Made by a program: the position numbers and the translations under genes. A stretch of DNA of 64,000 nucleotides from positions 62,001-126,000 of the forward strand of contig NZ_LMSJ01000013.1 in the NCBI RefSeq assembly GCF_001428105.1, given 5' to 3'. The notes below the pieces were generated by a model that did not search any database, was not told the DNA's origin, and worked only from the letters and a program-made list of their open reading frames with translations. The first letter of the stretch is position 1. Each line of letters starts with the position of its first letter. Shown piece after piece: positions 29,201-37,070 of this stretch. This DNA comes from Paenibacillus sp. Soil766 (lineage in GTDB: Bacteria; Bacillota; Bacilli; Paenibacillales; NBRC-103111).

Positions 29201-30125
29201 TATCTAGCGGTGACAAGCCTGCATCGCTTGCATCCCACTTTTGATGGCTGTTGAAAGAAACAATCGCCTGAAGGACAGGAACATTTAATGCTTCGATTGT
29301 AGAAACGCTGTTTCGGCTCGGTGGGCATACGTCGTTCCCTCTACCATGCACCGCAAAGCTCATCGTCACGATTAACCCATCCACTAGTTTACGACCGTGC
29401 GAATTAACAAGAAACTGTCCGTAGCTTTCTTGCTGCTCGTCGTTCGAATTTTCCTTGAGACTTTGGGCAAAAATCGGGAGTGGAATGCCGCCTTTTTCTG
29501 CAATGTCCTCGCACAACGAGTCGATGAACTCGATGTTTTGGCTCATCCAATGCGCCCTGTAAAATAAAATTCCGATTACCGGCAACCCTTGAGCTAACTT
29601 CGATTGATGTTCTTGCGCCCATTGATCCGATGAAATCGGCAGTAACGATTTAGATTGATAAATGCCTGCCCATGGCATTGAAGCAAGTTTATCATAGCCA
29701 TAGTTTGTCTTCAGCCAGTTGTCACTGACAAAATGCAACATCGAAATGAAATTACGGACTCCACCATAAACCGTATAGGACAACGCCTTTCTTGACAGTT
29801 CAAGCGGCACGTTCGTTGCTCGGTCAAGCTCTGGGTCTTGCTCGGTATTGCCAGGCCAAGCCATGAAAGGAATCTGCTGCTGGTGACATAGATTGCGAAT
29901 TCTGTCGAAAGCATATGGTTGAGCTTTACGGCCTCCATGAACAAGAAGAATAACAAGCTTGGCTTGGTCCAGCCACTGATCTAAGAACGACCCAGCAAGA
30001 TCATCCCGATCCAGCCAATCGGTAACATTGGCGGCACGTATCGCTGGAAAGTCCGATGGCAATGTTGGCAAAGCTGCTTTTAATGTCAAAATGTCCGTAT
30101 CTGCTGTAGTTAAATATATAATCAT
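26265..30125 (-). CDS. cobN: Cobaltochelatase large subunit CobN
   Basis: This 1,286-residue protein starts at the ATG at 30125 ([11 protein letters not shown]), with GAAAGGAG before it; the open frame extends upstream through the ferredoxin region in another frame. The length and motifs such as [21 protein letters not shown]-like [33 protein letters not shown] and the late [15 protein letters not shown] belong to the CobN/ChlH/BchH family, which binds the tetrapyrrole and metal. Overlap with the chelatase ATPase gene and linkage to cobalt transport and cbiA point to Co2+ insertion. Aerobic-type chelatases in Firmicutes are less common than CbiX/CbiK. Corrin ring genes are not in the window. 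Confidence 0.94.
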   Translation of the reverse strand: [1286 protein letters not shown]

Positions 30126-30156
30126 CGAAGGCACTCCTTTCGACATTGAGAATGAT

Positions 30157-30576
30157 TTATTGTTCTTTTGTTTCTGCCATTGCTTTTTCTTTTGCTCTTT
30201 TCTTTTCGGCTCCAACACTCGGGAGCATACCAGTTGCTCCGTTTCCGCTAGGGGCAAAACGACCTTGATTATAGGAGAAAGAAATCTGCTCTTGTAGTGG
30301 TGTGCTCGATTGTAAAAGCCCACGAACTAAGTTCTTTCCAGTCTCAGGAGTCATGTTCATATACCAGTTTCCTTCCGGATAGACAGTGACAACAGATGCA
30401 TCTTCACAACGTCCGTTGCATCTTGTTCGCGTGGTATGAATCAGATCTTCCGCTCCATGCGACGCGATTTCTTCGCGTATAGCAACGGTGACTTCATCTC
30501 CTTGCTTACGTAAGCAGCTCGAGCCGTTGCATATAAGAATATGATGTTTCGTTTTTGAAAAATCCCAAGTAGATAT
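30157..30576 (-). CDS. Thioredoxin-fold [2Fe-2S] ferredoxin with a non-standard (ATA) start
   Basis: The continuous frame of 139 codons contains HHILICNGSSCLRK and RTRCNGRCEDASVVTVYPEG, the C-x4-C and C-x3-C ligands of the NuoE-like [2Fe-2S] ferredoxins, then NWYMNMTPETGK. Residues before them (STWDFSKTKHH) match where such proteins begin, but the expected ATG is an ATA at 30574-30576, 11 bases after GAAAGG. A TAA lies two codons upstream. The first ATG in frame (30358-30360) would remove the cluster ligands. Either an AUA start is used or the gene has lost its start codon. It lies between the adenosyltransferase gene and cobN and could supply electrons for cobalt reduction (inference). Confidence 0.72.
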   Translation of the reverse strand: MSTWDFSKTKHHILICNGSSCLRKQGDEVTVAIREEIASHGAEDLIHTTRTRCNGRCEDASVVTVYPEGNWYMNMTPETGKNLVRGLLQSSTPLQEQISFSYNQGRFAPSGNGATGMLPSVGAEKKRAKEKAMAETKEQ

Positions 30577-30620
30577 TCGTTACACAACCTTTCATAGTGG
30601 TATAGACAACTTTCGTCGAG

Positions 30621-31223
30621 TTAGGAGTTTGCATCCTTTTTCTTCATTTCTCTAAATACTTTCGGGCTTCTTACATATTCAACATCCGCGACGCCTAATC
30701 GATAATTCATTACTCTTGCAGCAGCAAATAAATAATCAGACGTACGGTTCAAATACTTAAGTACATGCGGATTAATCCGCTCCTCCTTGGACAACGCAAC
30801 GACACGCCGTTCAGCACGACGTACTACCGTCCGAGCCAAATGCAGAAAAGCTGAGGCTTGGCTGCCACCGGGAAGGACGAAGCGCTCCAGCTGTGGCGAT
30901 TCTTGAATATACGCATCGATGCAAGACTCCATCGCAGGCAGAAACTCATCTAAAAGCTCTTCTGTTACCTTAAAAGGCCGACGTTCTTCCATTCCTTCTT
31001 TCTTGCTTAGATCACTGCCGCAATCGAATAGAATTTGTTGGATATGTTCCAGTTCATCTTTGATCTGAACTTCGCTTTCAGGGATGTAAGTGATCGCAAT
31101 GCCGATAATGCTGTTAGCCTCATCAATAGTTCCATAAGAATCCACTTTTACACTTGCTTTCGAAACACGCCCACCGACAATACTTGTTTCGCCGAGATCT
31201 CCAGTTTTCGTATAAATTCTCAT
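30621..31223 (-). CDS. PduO-type ATP:cob(I)alamin adenosyltransferase
   Basis: This 200-residue cytosolic enzyme transfers the adenosyl group of ATP to cob(I)alamin. The N-terminal RIYTKTGDLGETSIVGG is the ATP-binding signature and LPGGSQASAFLHLARTVVRRAERRV carries the conserved RRAER segment. The ATG at 31223 has a GAGGCGA-type binding site in the btuD-pduO gap of 18 bases. It sits between uptake and cobN genes, consistent with salvage of imported corrinoids. Confidence 0.95.
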   Translation of the reverse strand: MRIYTKTGDLGETSIVGGRVSKASVKVDSYGTIDEANSIIGIAITYIPESEVQIKDELEHIQQILFDCGSDLSKKEGMEERRPFKVTEELLDEFLPAMESCIDAYIQESPQLERFVLPGGSQASAFLHLARTVVRRAERRVVALSKEERINPHVLKYLNRTSDYLFAAARVMNYRLGVADVEYVRSPKVFREMKKKDANS

Positions 31224-31241
31224 TTTTCATCGCCTCTTTCT

Positions 31242-32012
31242 TCACTGTATAGAACGAACAGGAGTAATATTCAAACCAAACGCAATCGGTTCTATCATGC
31301 TTTCGATGCCATATACCTGTTGCAAATTTTGCTCGGTCAACACTTCACTGGGATGACCGGTTGCGTACACTTCACCTTGCTTCATAAGAATGATACGATC
31401 TGCATAGCGTGAGGCAAGCTCAAGATCGTGGAGAACCATCACGGCTGAAGTATCGTTATTTCTCACCAGAGCTTGAATCGTGTCCAGCGCTTCAAGCTGA
31501 TGCCGAATATCAAGACCTGTAATCGGCTCATCCAACAGCATGACCTCCGGCTGCTGTGCCAAAGCTCGTGCCAGCATAACTTTCTGGCGTTCGCCGCCAC
31601 TAAGTTCGCTAATATAACGCTTTGCTAGCGAGGAAAGTTTAAGCTCATTAAGAATGCGTTCGACTTGCACCATATCTTCTTTTGTAATCCCCCAACGAAG
31701 ATGTGGCGTTCTCCCCAATAGAACGACCTCCAATACGGTCATTGGAATGGACGGGGAGAAATGCTGCGGAACGAATCCGAGCATACGTGCCCGTTGTCGG
31801 GGAGAGTAATTTTGCAGCAGCTTGTCTTTGTAAGATACAGCTCCGCTTTTCGGCGGATAGAGATAGGCCATACATTTCAACAACGTGCTCTTACCTGCTC
31901 CATTCGGACCGAGTATCGCAACGGTTTCCCCTCTAACGAGCTCAAGACTCACTTTGTGAATCGCGGAACGTCCTCCATATTGAAAGCTTACCTCCTCTAA
32001 TCGCAGGCTCAT
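31242..32012 (-). CDS. btuD: Corrinoid ABC transporter ATPase, BtuD type
   Basis: This 256-residue FecE/BtuD-type ATPase has Walker A GPNGAGKST, the signature LSGGERQKVMLARAL, Walker B VMLLDEPITGLD and the switch His in MVLHD. It follows the permease by 16 bases. The family also serves siderophores and heme; the riboswitch upstream identifies cobalamin or a precursor as the probable substrate. Confidence 0.92.
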   Translation of the reverse strand: MSLRLEEVSFQYGGRSAIHKVSLELVRGETVAILGPNGAGKSTLLKCMAYLYPPKSGAVSYKDKLLQNYSPRQRARMLGFVPQHFSPSIPMTVLEVVLLGRTPHLRWGITKEDMVQVERILNELKLSSLAKRYISELSGGERQKVMLARALAQQPEVMLLDEPITGLDIRHQLEALDTIQALVRNNDTSAVMVLHDLELASRYADRIILMKQGEVYATGHPSEVLTEQNLQQVYGIESMIEPIAFGLNITPVRSIQ

Positions 32013-32028
32013 GGTATCCCCCCTTTTC

Positions 32029-33090
32029 TTAATTCCAATATTCTCTTTTCTTGCTGATCAATAAATAGATAAAGAATGGAACGCCGATGATCGAAGTAAC
32101 GATTCCAACCGGAATCTCGACAGGAGAAAAGAGTGACCGTGCAAGAGTATCTGAGAGTAATAATAGGATCGCACCTAGCAAGCAGGATGCCGGAACGAGA
32201 AATCGGTGGTCGACTCCGATGATCATTCTCGCTACATGAGGCGCCACAAGTCCGACGAAGCCGATAACTCCTGTGAATGCGATCGTGATTGACGAGATGA
32301 CCGTCACAGTGATAAGTGAGACTAGCCGAAGCTGTTTTACCCGAATCCCCGACGTTCTTGCAATTTCCTCTCCAAGTGCCAGCACATTTAACTGCCATGA
32401 GTAGCGCATGATGATCAACATACCAATCAAAGTGACAGGTGCGATTAGCTTTATTTCTGACCAATTCGTCCCGCTTGTACTACCCATCAGCCAAACAATC
32501 AAATCTTTAAGCACATCATTTTTGGAAATATATTTAAGTGCAGAAAGCCCTGAAGAGAACAAGTAACTGAAAGCAACCCCCGCAAGTAACAGCACCGTGC
32601 CTGAATGATTCTTTAAGCTAGAGATCATATATACTAACAGAATGGACAAGCAGCCAAATACAAACGCATTAGTTGCAATCAGCCATGAGCTTGTCAGTAT
32701 CGTTTTAATGCCAAACAAACTAGTGCCCAAAACGATTGCCAACGCTGCACCGAAGGAAGCTCCACTTGACACGCCTAGCGTAAACGGGCTGGCAAGTGGG
32801 TTTCGCAAAATAGCCTGCATGATGACGCCTGCTCCAGCAAGTGCGATGCCCGTAAACACATCCATCCCTATGCGTGGGAACCGTACATTTCGTAGAATTA
32901 TCAGATTCGTCGACTCCACCGATGGGGCAAACAACCCCTGCATAATCTCGTGATTGGTCACTTGAATCGTTCCAAATTTGGCGGCGCCAATGATGATAAT
33001 TATCAAAAAGGCTGATAGTAACAAAAGGACTTGCCATTTTCTGCGAAGGGTTGCCGCATATTCGTTACTTGGAACTAACGTTTCATCCAT
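32029..33090 (-). CDS. btuC: Corrinoid ABC transporter permease, BtuC/FecCD type
   Basis: This 353-residue membrane protein has about ten transmembrane segments and the FecCD family marks RFPRIGMDVFTGIALAGAG, NPLASPFTLGVSSGA and GLVAPHVARMIIGVDHRFL, the latter being the coupling region to the ATPase. It is the first gene after the cobalamin riboswitch and so is directly under B12 control. The start at the ATG at 33090 has GGAGATGG upstream. Confidence 0.93.
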   Translation of the reverse strand: MDETLVPSNEYAATLRRKWQVLLLLSAFLIIIIIGAAKFGTIQVTNHEIMQGLFAPSVESTNLIILRNVRFPRIGMDVFTGIALAGAGVIMQAILRNPLASPFTLGVSSGASFGAALAIVLGTSLFGIKTILTSSWLIATNAFVFGCLSILLVYMISSLKNHSGTVLLLAGVAFSYLFSSGLSALKYISKNDVLKDLIVWLMGSTSGTNWSEIKLIAPVTLIGMLIIMRYSWQLNVLALGEEIARTSGIRVKQLRLVSLITVTVISSITIAFTGVIGFVGLVAPHVARMIIGVDHRFLVPASCLLGAILLLLSDTLARSLFSPVEIPVGIVTSIIGVPFFIYLLISKKREYWN

Positions 33091-33120
33091 CTGGATCCAT
33101 CTCCTATGCTTGATTCAAAT

Positions 33121-33153
33121 ATAAAAAGCCCCCTGAACAGTTTCAGGAGGCTT
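33121..33153 (-). terminator. Riboswitch-associated intrinsic terminator before btuC
   Basis: Hairpin AAGCCTCCTGAA/TTCAGGGGGCTT followed by TTTAT lies 31 bases before the btuC start codon and about 100 bases after the B12 box. In this position it is the expression platform that stops transcription when cobalamin is bound. Confidence 0.88.
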
Positions 33154-33249
33154 GCATGCAGAATTAAAAAGTGTACACGACAAAACGGTCGCAACCTACT
33201 TTTAAGTTCCATGCATCTTTTCCTCGAAGATATTCATGAATAACACCAA

Positions 33250-33424
33250 ATAGGCAGGTCTCCTGGCTATTGCGTCTTCGCAGTATCCAACCTTCCCATG
33301 AAGAACAAACATCACAGTGGCATAACGGATACGACTCGGCAAGTACAGTGGCGGGACCGCGTCGGTTTCGAACCGAACTTCCCTTTTAATCTCCCAATCG
33401 ACTTCGATCAAGGAGAACCTATTG
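33250..33424 (-). promoter_or_regulatory. Cobalamin riboswitch
   Basis: Read on the minus strand, the leader has AATAGGTTCTCC at its 5' end, AAAAGGGAA, GGTTCGAAACC, CGCGGTCCCGCCACTGTA, GCCACTGTGA, GGGAAGG and finally GAAGACGCAATAGCC joined to the B12 box AGCCAGGAGACCTGCC (33252-33267). This order is the conserved core of the adenosylcobalamin riboswitch family. It controls btuC and probably the whole downstream block. Confidence 0.95.
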
Positions 33425-33542
33425 GCAAATATTTAGTTTTTGTTAGGACAATGTATAAGTGAACGCAATTAGTAATTATAGTGAATGAAAGTGCTTTTGT
33501 AAATGTATTTAGCGTAAAAACTGCGTTGTTATTTTTGACATT

Positions 33543-33800
33543 CTACTTTGCTGTTTTGTCACGATATATAATCAGAGTAATTGCATTTAATATGATGGTT
33601 ACTATGAGAAGAACTGCTGCGACGTACGCCACAGTATCCATTGTGTCCATAAGTGCAGACCAATCCTTGATCTTTACCTTATGATATTCTTCTTCCACAA
33701 TCCTGCTCTTCAAGAACGCTCGGATTGATAAAGTCCAATAATACACATCCATAAAATTTCGGTTCTCATCTTCGAATTCAGGGTGGATGACTCGGGTCAA
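33543..33800 (-). CDS. Small protein with one C-terminal transmembrane helix, possibly a gene fragment
   Basis: The frame of 85 residues begins at a TTG with no convincing ribosome binding site. The N-terminal half is acidic and aromatic (HPEFEDENRNFMDVYYW) and the C-terminal part has one hydrophobic helix (about 53-79) ending in YRDKTAK. It begins 11 bases after the truncated AraC gene, which suggests that a deletion joined two unrelated fragments. I do not recognise a family. Confidence 0.35.
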   Translation of the reverse strand: MTRVIHPEFEDENRNFMDVYYWTLSIRAFLKSRIVEEEYHKVKIKDWSALMDTMDTVAYVAAVLLIVTIILNAITLIIYRDKTAK

Positions 33801-33811
33801 AAGCTTTTAAT

Positions 33812-34174
33812 TCAATTATGGAAGGAAAGCCGAGGATAAGCTTTTAGCTCGATTACTTCTTGACGGACCTTTGCCGGAGTAACACCATGCATCAATTGAA
33901 AAGCTCTCACGAAAATAACTGGTGATTCATAACCATACTTAAAGGCAATATCAATAACTTTTGCTTTGTTATTTTGCAAATCAATTGCTGCAAGGGTAAG
34001 CCTTCTGCGCCGTATATATTCCGTTAGCGTCACATTCGTAATGTATGAGAACATTCTTAGAAACTGATGCGACGAACAACAAGCTTTTTGTGCAACTTTA
34101 TCAACTTCAATTTCTTCGGTTAAATTCATTTCGATGTAATCCATCGCTCGATTCATCCTCGCAAGCCAATCCAT
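33812..34174 (-). CDS. Truncated AraC-family regulator (DNA-binding half only)
   Basis: The 120-residue product has the AraC double helix-turn-helix at its N-terminus (VDKVAQKACCSSHQFLRMF and VIDIAFKYGYESPVIFVRAF). It ends after ELKAYPRLSFHN, exactly where full-length relatives continue into a GyrI-like effector domain (about 290 residues in total). Start is supported by GGAGAGGAGGG before the ATG at 34174. It may still bind DNA without effector control, or it may be a remnant. Confidence 0.6.
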   Translation of the reverse strand: MDWLARMNRAMDYIEMNLTEEIEVDKVAQKACCSSHQFLRMFSYITNVTLTEYIRRRRLTLAAIDLQNNKAKVIDIAFKYGYESPVIFVRAFQLMHGVTPAKVRQEVIELKAYPRLSFHN

Positions 34175-34300
34175 CTGATTCCCTCCTCTCCTTCTTTCAC
34201 ACCTAGCACCAATAAAGTTACGGAACCGGTTGAGTATAAACCTAGCGCCTTCATCTATTTAAGCTTATCTCCAGTACTCTAGTATCAACCTTGTTGGATT

Positions 34301-35302
34301 TTAGTTGACTGCACTTTGAGTCAGCAATTGCTGGATTTGCTGCAACTGTGTCTGGGTTAACGGTCCGAAATCCAACGCTTTGGCGTTCTCCGTCACTTGC
34401 TTTACTGTGCGGAATCCTGGGATGGGGAGCGTCATTTCGCTTCTTGCCCAAAGCCACGCTAAGGCACCTTGGGTAAGCGTCCGGCCATTTGAGGTCAAAA
34501 TTTCTCGGATGTCTCGCAAATGATTGGTCATAATTGAGGATGGAATTCCATCTTTGAAATAAGTTAACCAATCCAAATTGTTTCTACTTCGAATATCTTT
34601 AGGGTCTACGACCGTTGTCACTTCTGAATATTTTCCTGTCAACAATCCCATTGCAAGAGGACCTCGGTTAATACTTGCTAATTGATGCTTCTCACAGAGG
34701 TCTATCATAGTAGTATTATCACGGAATATGTTCATCTCATGTTGAATAGCAGCACAATGTTTGCTTTGGGCAAAAATCTCAGCACGGTTCGTTAAATCGG
34801 TAGACCATCCGAAATAGCGGATTTTACCCTCTACTACAAGCTCCTCAAGCACTTCAAGAACCTCTTGTGCTTTATGCTCCGGATAATCGCCAAGATGGAA
34901 TTGATACAAATCGATATAGTCCGTGTCTAATCTTCTCAGCGAAGCTTCGCAGGCCTGCTTGATGTAAGCACGACTCGCATTCTGGCCTGTTGCCTCCTTC
35001 GTTTTCTCATTCGTCACAAAACCAAATTTCGTAGCGATTATCGCATTGTTACGTCGTCCCTGCAGGGCACGACCGATTACCCTCTCACTGTGTCCTGCTC
35101 CGTAATTATCTGATGTATCGATAAAGGTAATGCCGTTGTCGATCGCACATTGGATTGCGGCAATCGATTCTTGATCATCAATATCACCCCAACCGAAGGG
35201 CTCACCGGTTTCTACCTCATACCAAGGCCCTCCGATCGCCCAGCAACCAATACCCATTGCACTTACTTCTATTTCAGATCTTCCTAATTTTCGTTTGAAC
35301 AT
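34301..35302 (-). CDS. Aldo/keto reductase
   Basis: This cytosolic NADP-dependent TIM-barrel oxidoreductase has 333 residues from the ATG at 35302 (AAGGAG nine bases before). Catalytic residues are visible: Asp and Tyr in TFIDTSDNYGAGHSE, Lys in IIATKFGF and His in LYQFHLGDYPE. The cofactor region is near PIPGFRTVKQVTENA. It resembles the YhdN/GSP69 subgroup. It is divergent from a MocR-type regulator that may control it. Confidence 0.92.
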   Translation of the reverse strand: MFKRKLGRSEIEVSAMGIGCWAIGGPWYEVETGEPFGWGDIDDQESIAAIQCAIDNGITFIDTSDNYGAGHSERVIGRALQGRRNNAIIATKFGFVTNEKTKEATGQNASRAYIKQACEASLRRLDTDYIDLYQFHLGDYPEHKAQEVLEVLEELVVEGKIRYFGWSTDLTNRAEIFAQSKHCAAIQHEMNIFRDNTTMIDLCEKHQLASINRGPLAMGLLTGKYSEVTTVVDPKDIRSRNNLDWLTYFKDGIPSSIMTNHLRDIREILTSNGRTLTQGALAWLWARSEMTLPIPGFRTVKQVTENAKALDFGPLTQTQLQQIQQLLTQSAVN

Positions 35303-35415
35303 AACCTTCATCTCCTTTTCTCTTTTGTTCATCTTAAGTATAATGAATGAAATTGGTAATCATAAGAGCCAATAATTATCTTATTTCAGGAACCAATTAG
35401 GAGGGGGAATCATGG
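35303..35415. promoter_or_regulatory. Divergent regulatory region between the aldo/keto reductase and MocR-type genes
   Basis: The 113-base gap contains ATTGGT near 35354 and its inverted copy ACCAAT near 35392, with a further GCCAAT between them. A TATACT-like -10 box points toward the reductase. The position and repeats suggest a MocR operator acting on both genes, but this is inference from spacing alone. Confidence 0.35.
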
Positions 35416-36825
35416 TTGTTTGGATTTAACCCAAAAGCAAATGCCGGGTCCATAACGAATCAATTATGCGGCTATTTACGCGAAAACATTGAGAGTGGGA
35501 TGCTCTCCCCTGGTCTTCAGTTACCTTCAACACGCAAAGCTGCACAGGAGCTTCACATAGCACGGAATGTCGTAATAGAGGTATATGAGCAGTTAACCGC
35601 TGAGGGATACTTGTCTACACACATTGGCTCTGGAACGTACGTCGCTGAAGGTATTCAAACCAATCAAGCCCAGTTGTTGCAAGTCCCCCCAGTGCCACAG
35701 TCTGTGCCTCACCACGCTATGAAGGAGAACGAACTTATCAACTTTGACGCAGGCACGCCTGACTTAAGGCATTTTCCGCGCAGGATTTGGAGTAAGTATG
35801 TGCGTGAGATTACGGATTATGAACAGGATAATGTGTTTGATTACAGTGATATTCAAGGAGCTATGGAGCTTAGAGAAGCAATTGCCCGTTATGTATACCG
35901 TGTTAAGGGTGTTCGTTGCAGCACGGACCAAATCATCATCACTTCAGGCACTTCGGAAGGCTTTTTACTGCTAGCGTTTGCCTTCTCGGACCTTTTTCGA
36001 ACCATTTATGTCGAAGAACCTACCATTGGATTTATCGCCGATATTTTCCAGAGAATGAAGTATGCCATCCATCCCGTCACTGTCGATAGTCATGGAATGA
36101 TTATTAGCCATATCTCGCCTTTGGATCCCGGAGGCTTAATTATTCTTACACCTTCCCATCAATACCCGACTGGTAGCATTCTCTCGATTCAACGGAGGCA
36201 GCAAGCAGTGAGACTGGCTGTAGAGGCGGGGCATTATATTGTGGAAGACGACTACAACAGCGAGTTCCGGCATAAAGGAGCTCCGGTTCCGCCTCTACAG
36301 ACCTTAGCACCCTCTCGAGTCATCTATGCAAGCACTTTCAGCAAAACGTTATCACCTGCTCTGCGGGTTGGTTTTCTCATCGTTCCCCCTAGCCTGACAG
36401 AACGAGTGCTAAAAACTAAGAGTGAATTGAATCTAACTACGTCTGGTATTACCCAATTAGCCTTAGCAAGATTCATAGAAGACGGACTTTTCGATCGGCA
36501 TATCCACAAAATGAAGGCGATCTATAAGAAGAGACGCAGCTTCCTAGCTGAGCAATGTCACGATATCTTTGGAGATGGAGCTCAGATCTTAGGGGATGAA
36601 GCAGGGATGCACGTTCAAATCGAATTTCGACCAGAGCTGTACGGCAAAATCGATTGGCATCAAATCGAAAAGTTCGGTGTACGTCTTAGTTCGTTCGATG
36701 AATATGCAATAATCAAAGGCCAACAACCGGGCAAAATTGTACTTGGATATGGAAAGTTGACAGAAGAGGAAATTGGCGAAGGACTGCGAAGAATTCATAA
36801 GTTTATTAATACGATGAAGTTATGA
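35416..36825 (+). CDS. MocR/GntR-family regulator with aminotransferase-like domain
   Basis: This 469-residue protein starts at a TTG with AGGAGGGGG about ten bases upstream; the nearby ATG at 35412 reads into a stop after five codons. A winged-helix GntR domain (about 1-75; LPSTRKAAQELHIARNVV) is followed by a fold-type I PLP domain (about 110-469). There the expected PLP lysine lies in ASTFSKTLSPALRVGF and DDYNSEFRHKG is the family motif. The class includes GabR and PdxR. Its effector is unknown; the divergent aldo/keto reductase is a likely target. Confidence 0.9.
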   Translation: MFGFNPKANAGSITNQLCGYLRENIESGMLSPGLQLPSTRKAAQELHIARNVVIEVYEQLTAEGYLSTHIGSGTYVAEGIQTNQAQLLQVPPVPQSVPHHAMKENELINFDAGTPDLRHFPRRIWSKYVREITDYEQDNVFDYSDIQGAMELREAIARYVYRVKGVRCSTDQIIITSGTSEGFLLLAFAFSDLFRTIYVEEPTIGFIADIFQRMKYAIHPVTVDSHGMIISHISPLDPGGLIILTPSHQYPTGSILSIQRRQQAVRLAVEAGHYIVEDDYNSEFRHKGAPVPPLQTLAPSRVIYASTFSKTLSPALRVGFLIVPPSLTERVLKTKSELNLTTSGITQLALARFIEDGLFDRHIHKMKAIYKKRRSFLAEQCHDIFGDGAQILGDEAGMHVQIEFRPELYGKIDWHQIEKFGVRLSSFDEYAIIKGQQPGKIVLGYGKLTEEEIGEGLRRIHKFINTMKL

Positions 36826-37003
36826 AAGTAATCGAATCCTGCATACAAATGTCCAATGAAGAGAAATAAAGGAACTGTAGTCACTACTTTATTCATTATT
36901 AGAATTTGAACGGCTGCTTCAGCGGAAAGTGTTCCCAGTTCCGGAATAAGTCATCTCGTAATTAAAAAATAGCTTTTTCAATTAATTTTGCACCCACTAT
37001 TGA

Positions 37004-37040
37004 GAAAAGGCAATCAGTCCAATGGACTGGCTGCCTTTTC
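37004..37040. terminator. Bidirectional terminator between converging genes
   Basis: Imperfect stem AAAAGGCA-TCAGTCCA/TGGACTGG-TGCCTTTT ends with T-rich (plus) and A-rich (minus) flanks. It serves the MocR-type gene and the facing hypothetical gene. The 180 bases before it hold no gene that I can see. Confidence 0.8.
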
Positions 37041-37070
37041 ATATTGTTATAAAGCTAACTGGTTACCATA

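Noticed and set aside
30028-30297. Plus-strand frame of 89 codons opposite the ferredoxin and cobN start
   Set aside because: The minus-strand ferredoxin frame with its cysteine pattern explains the region.
33250-33424. Small open frame of 69 codons over the riboswitch
   Set aside because: The conserved cobalamin riboswitch core explains the sequence; the frame has no ribosome binding site.
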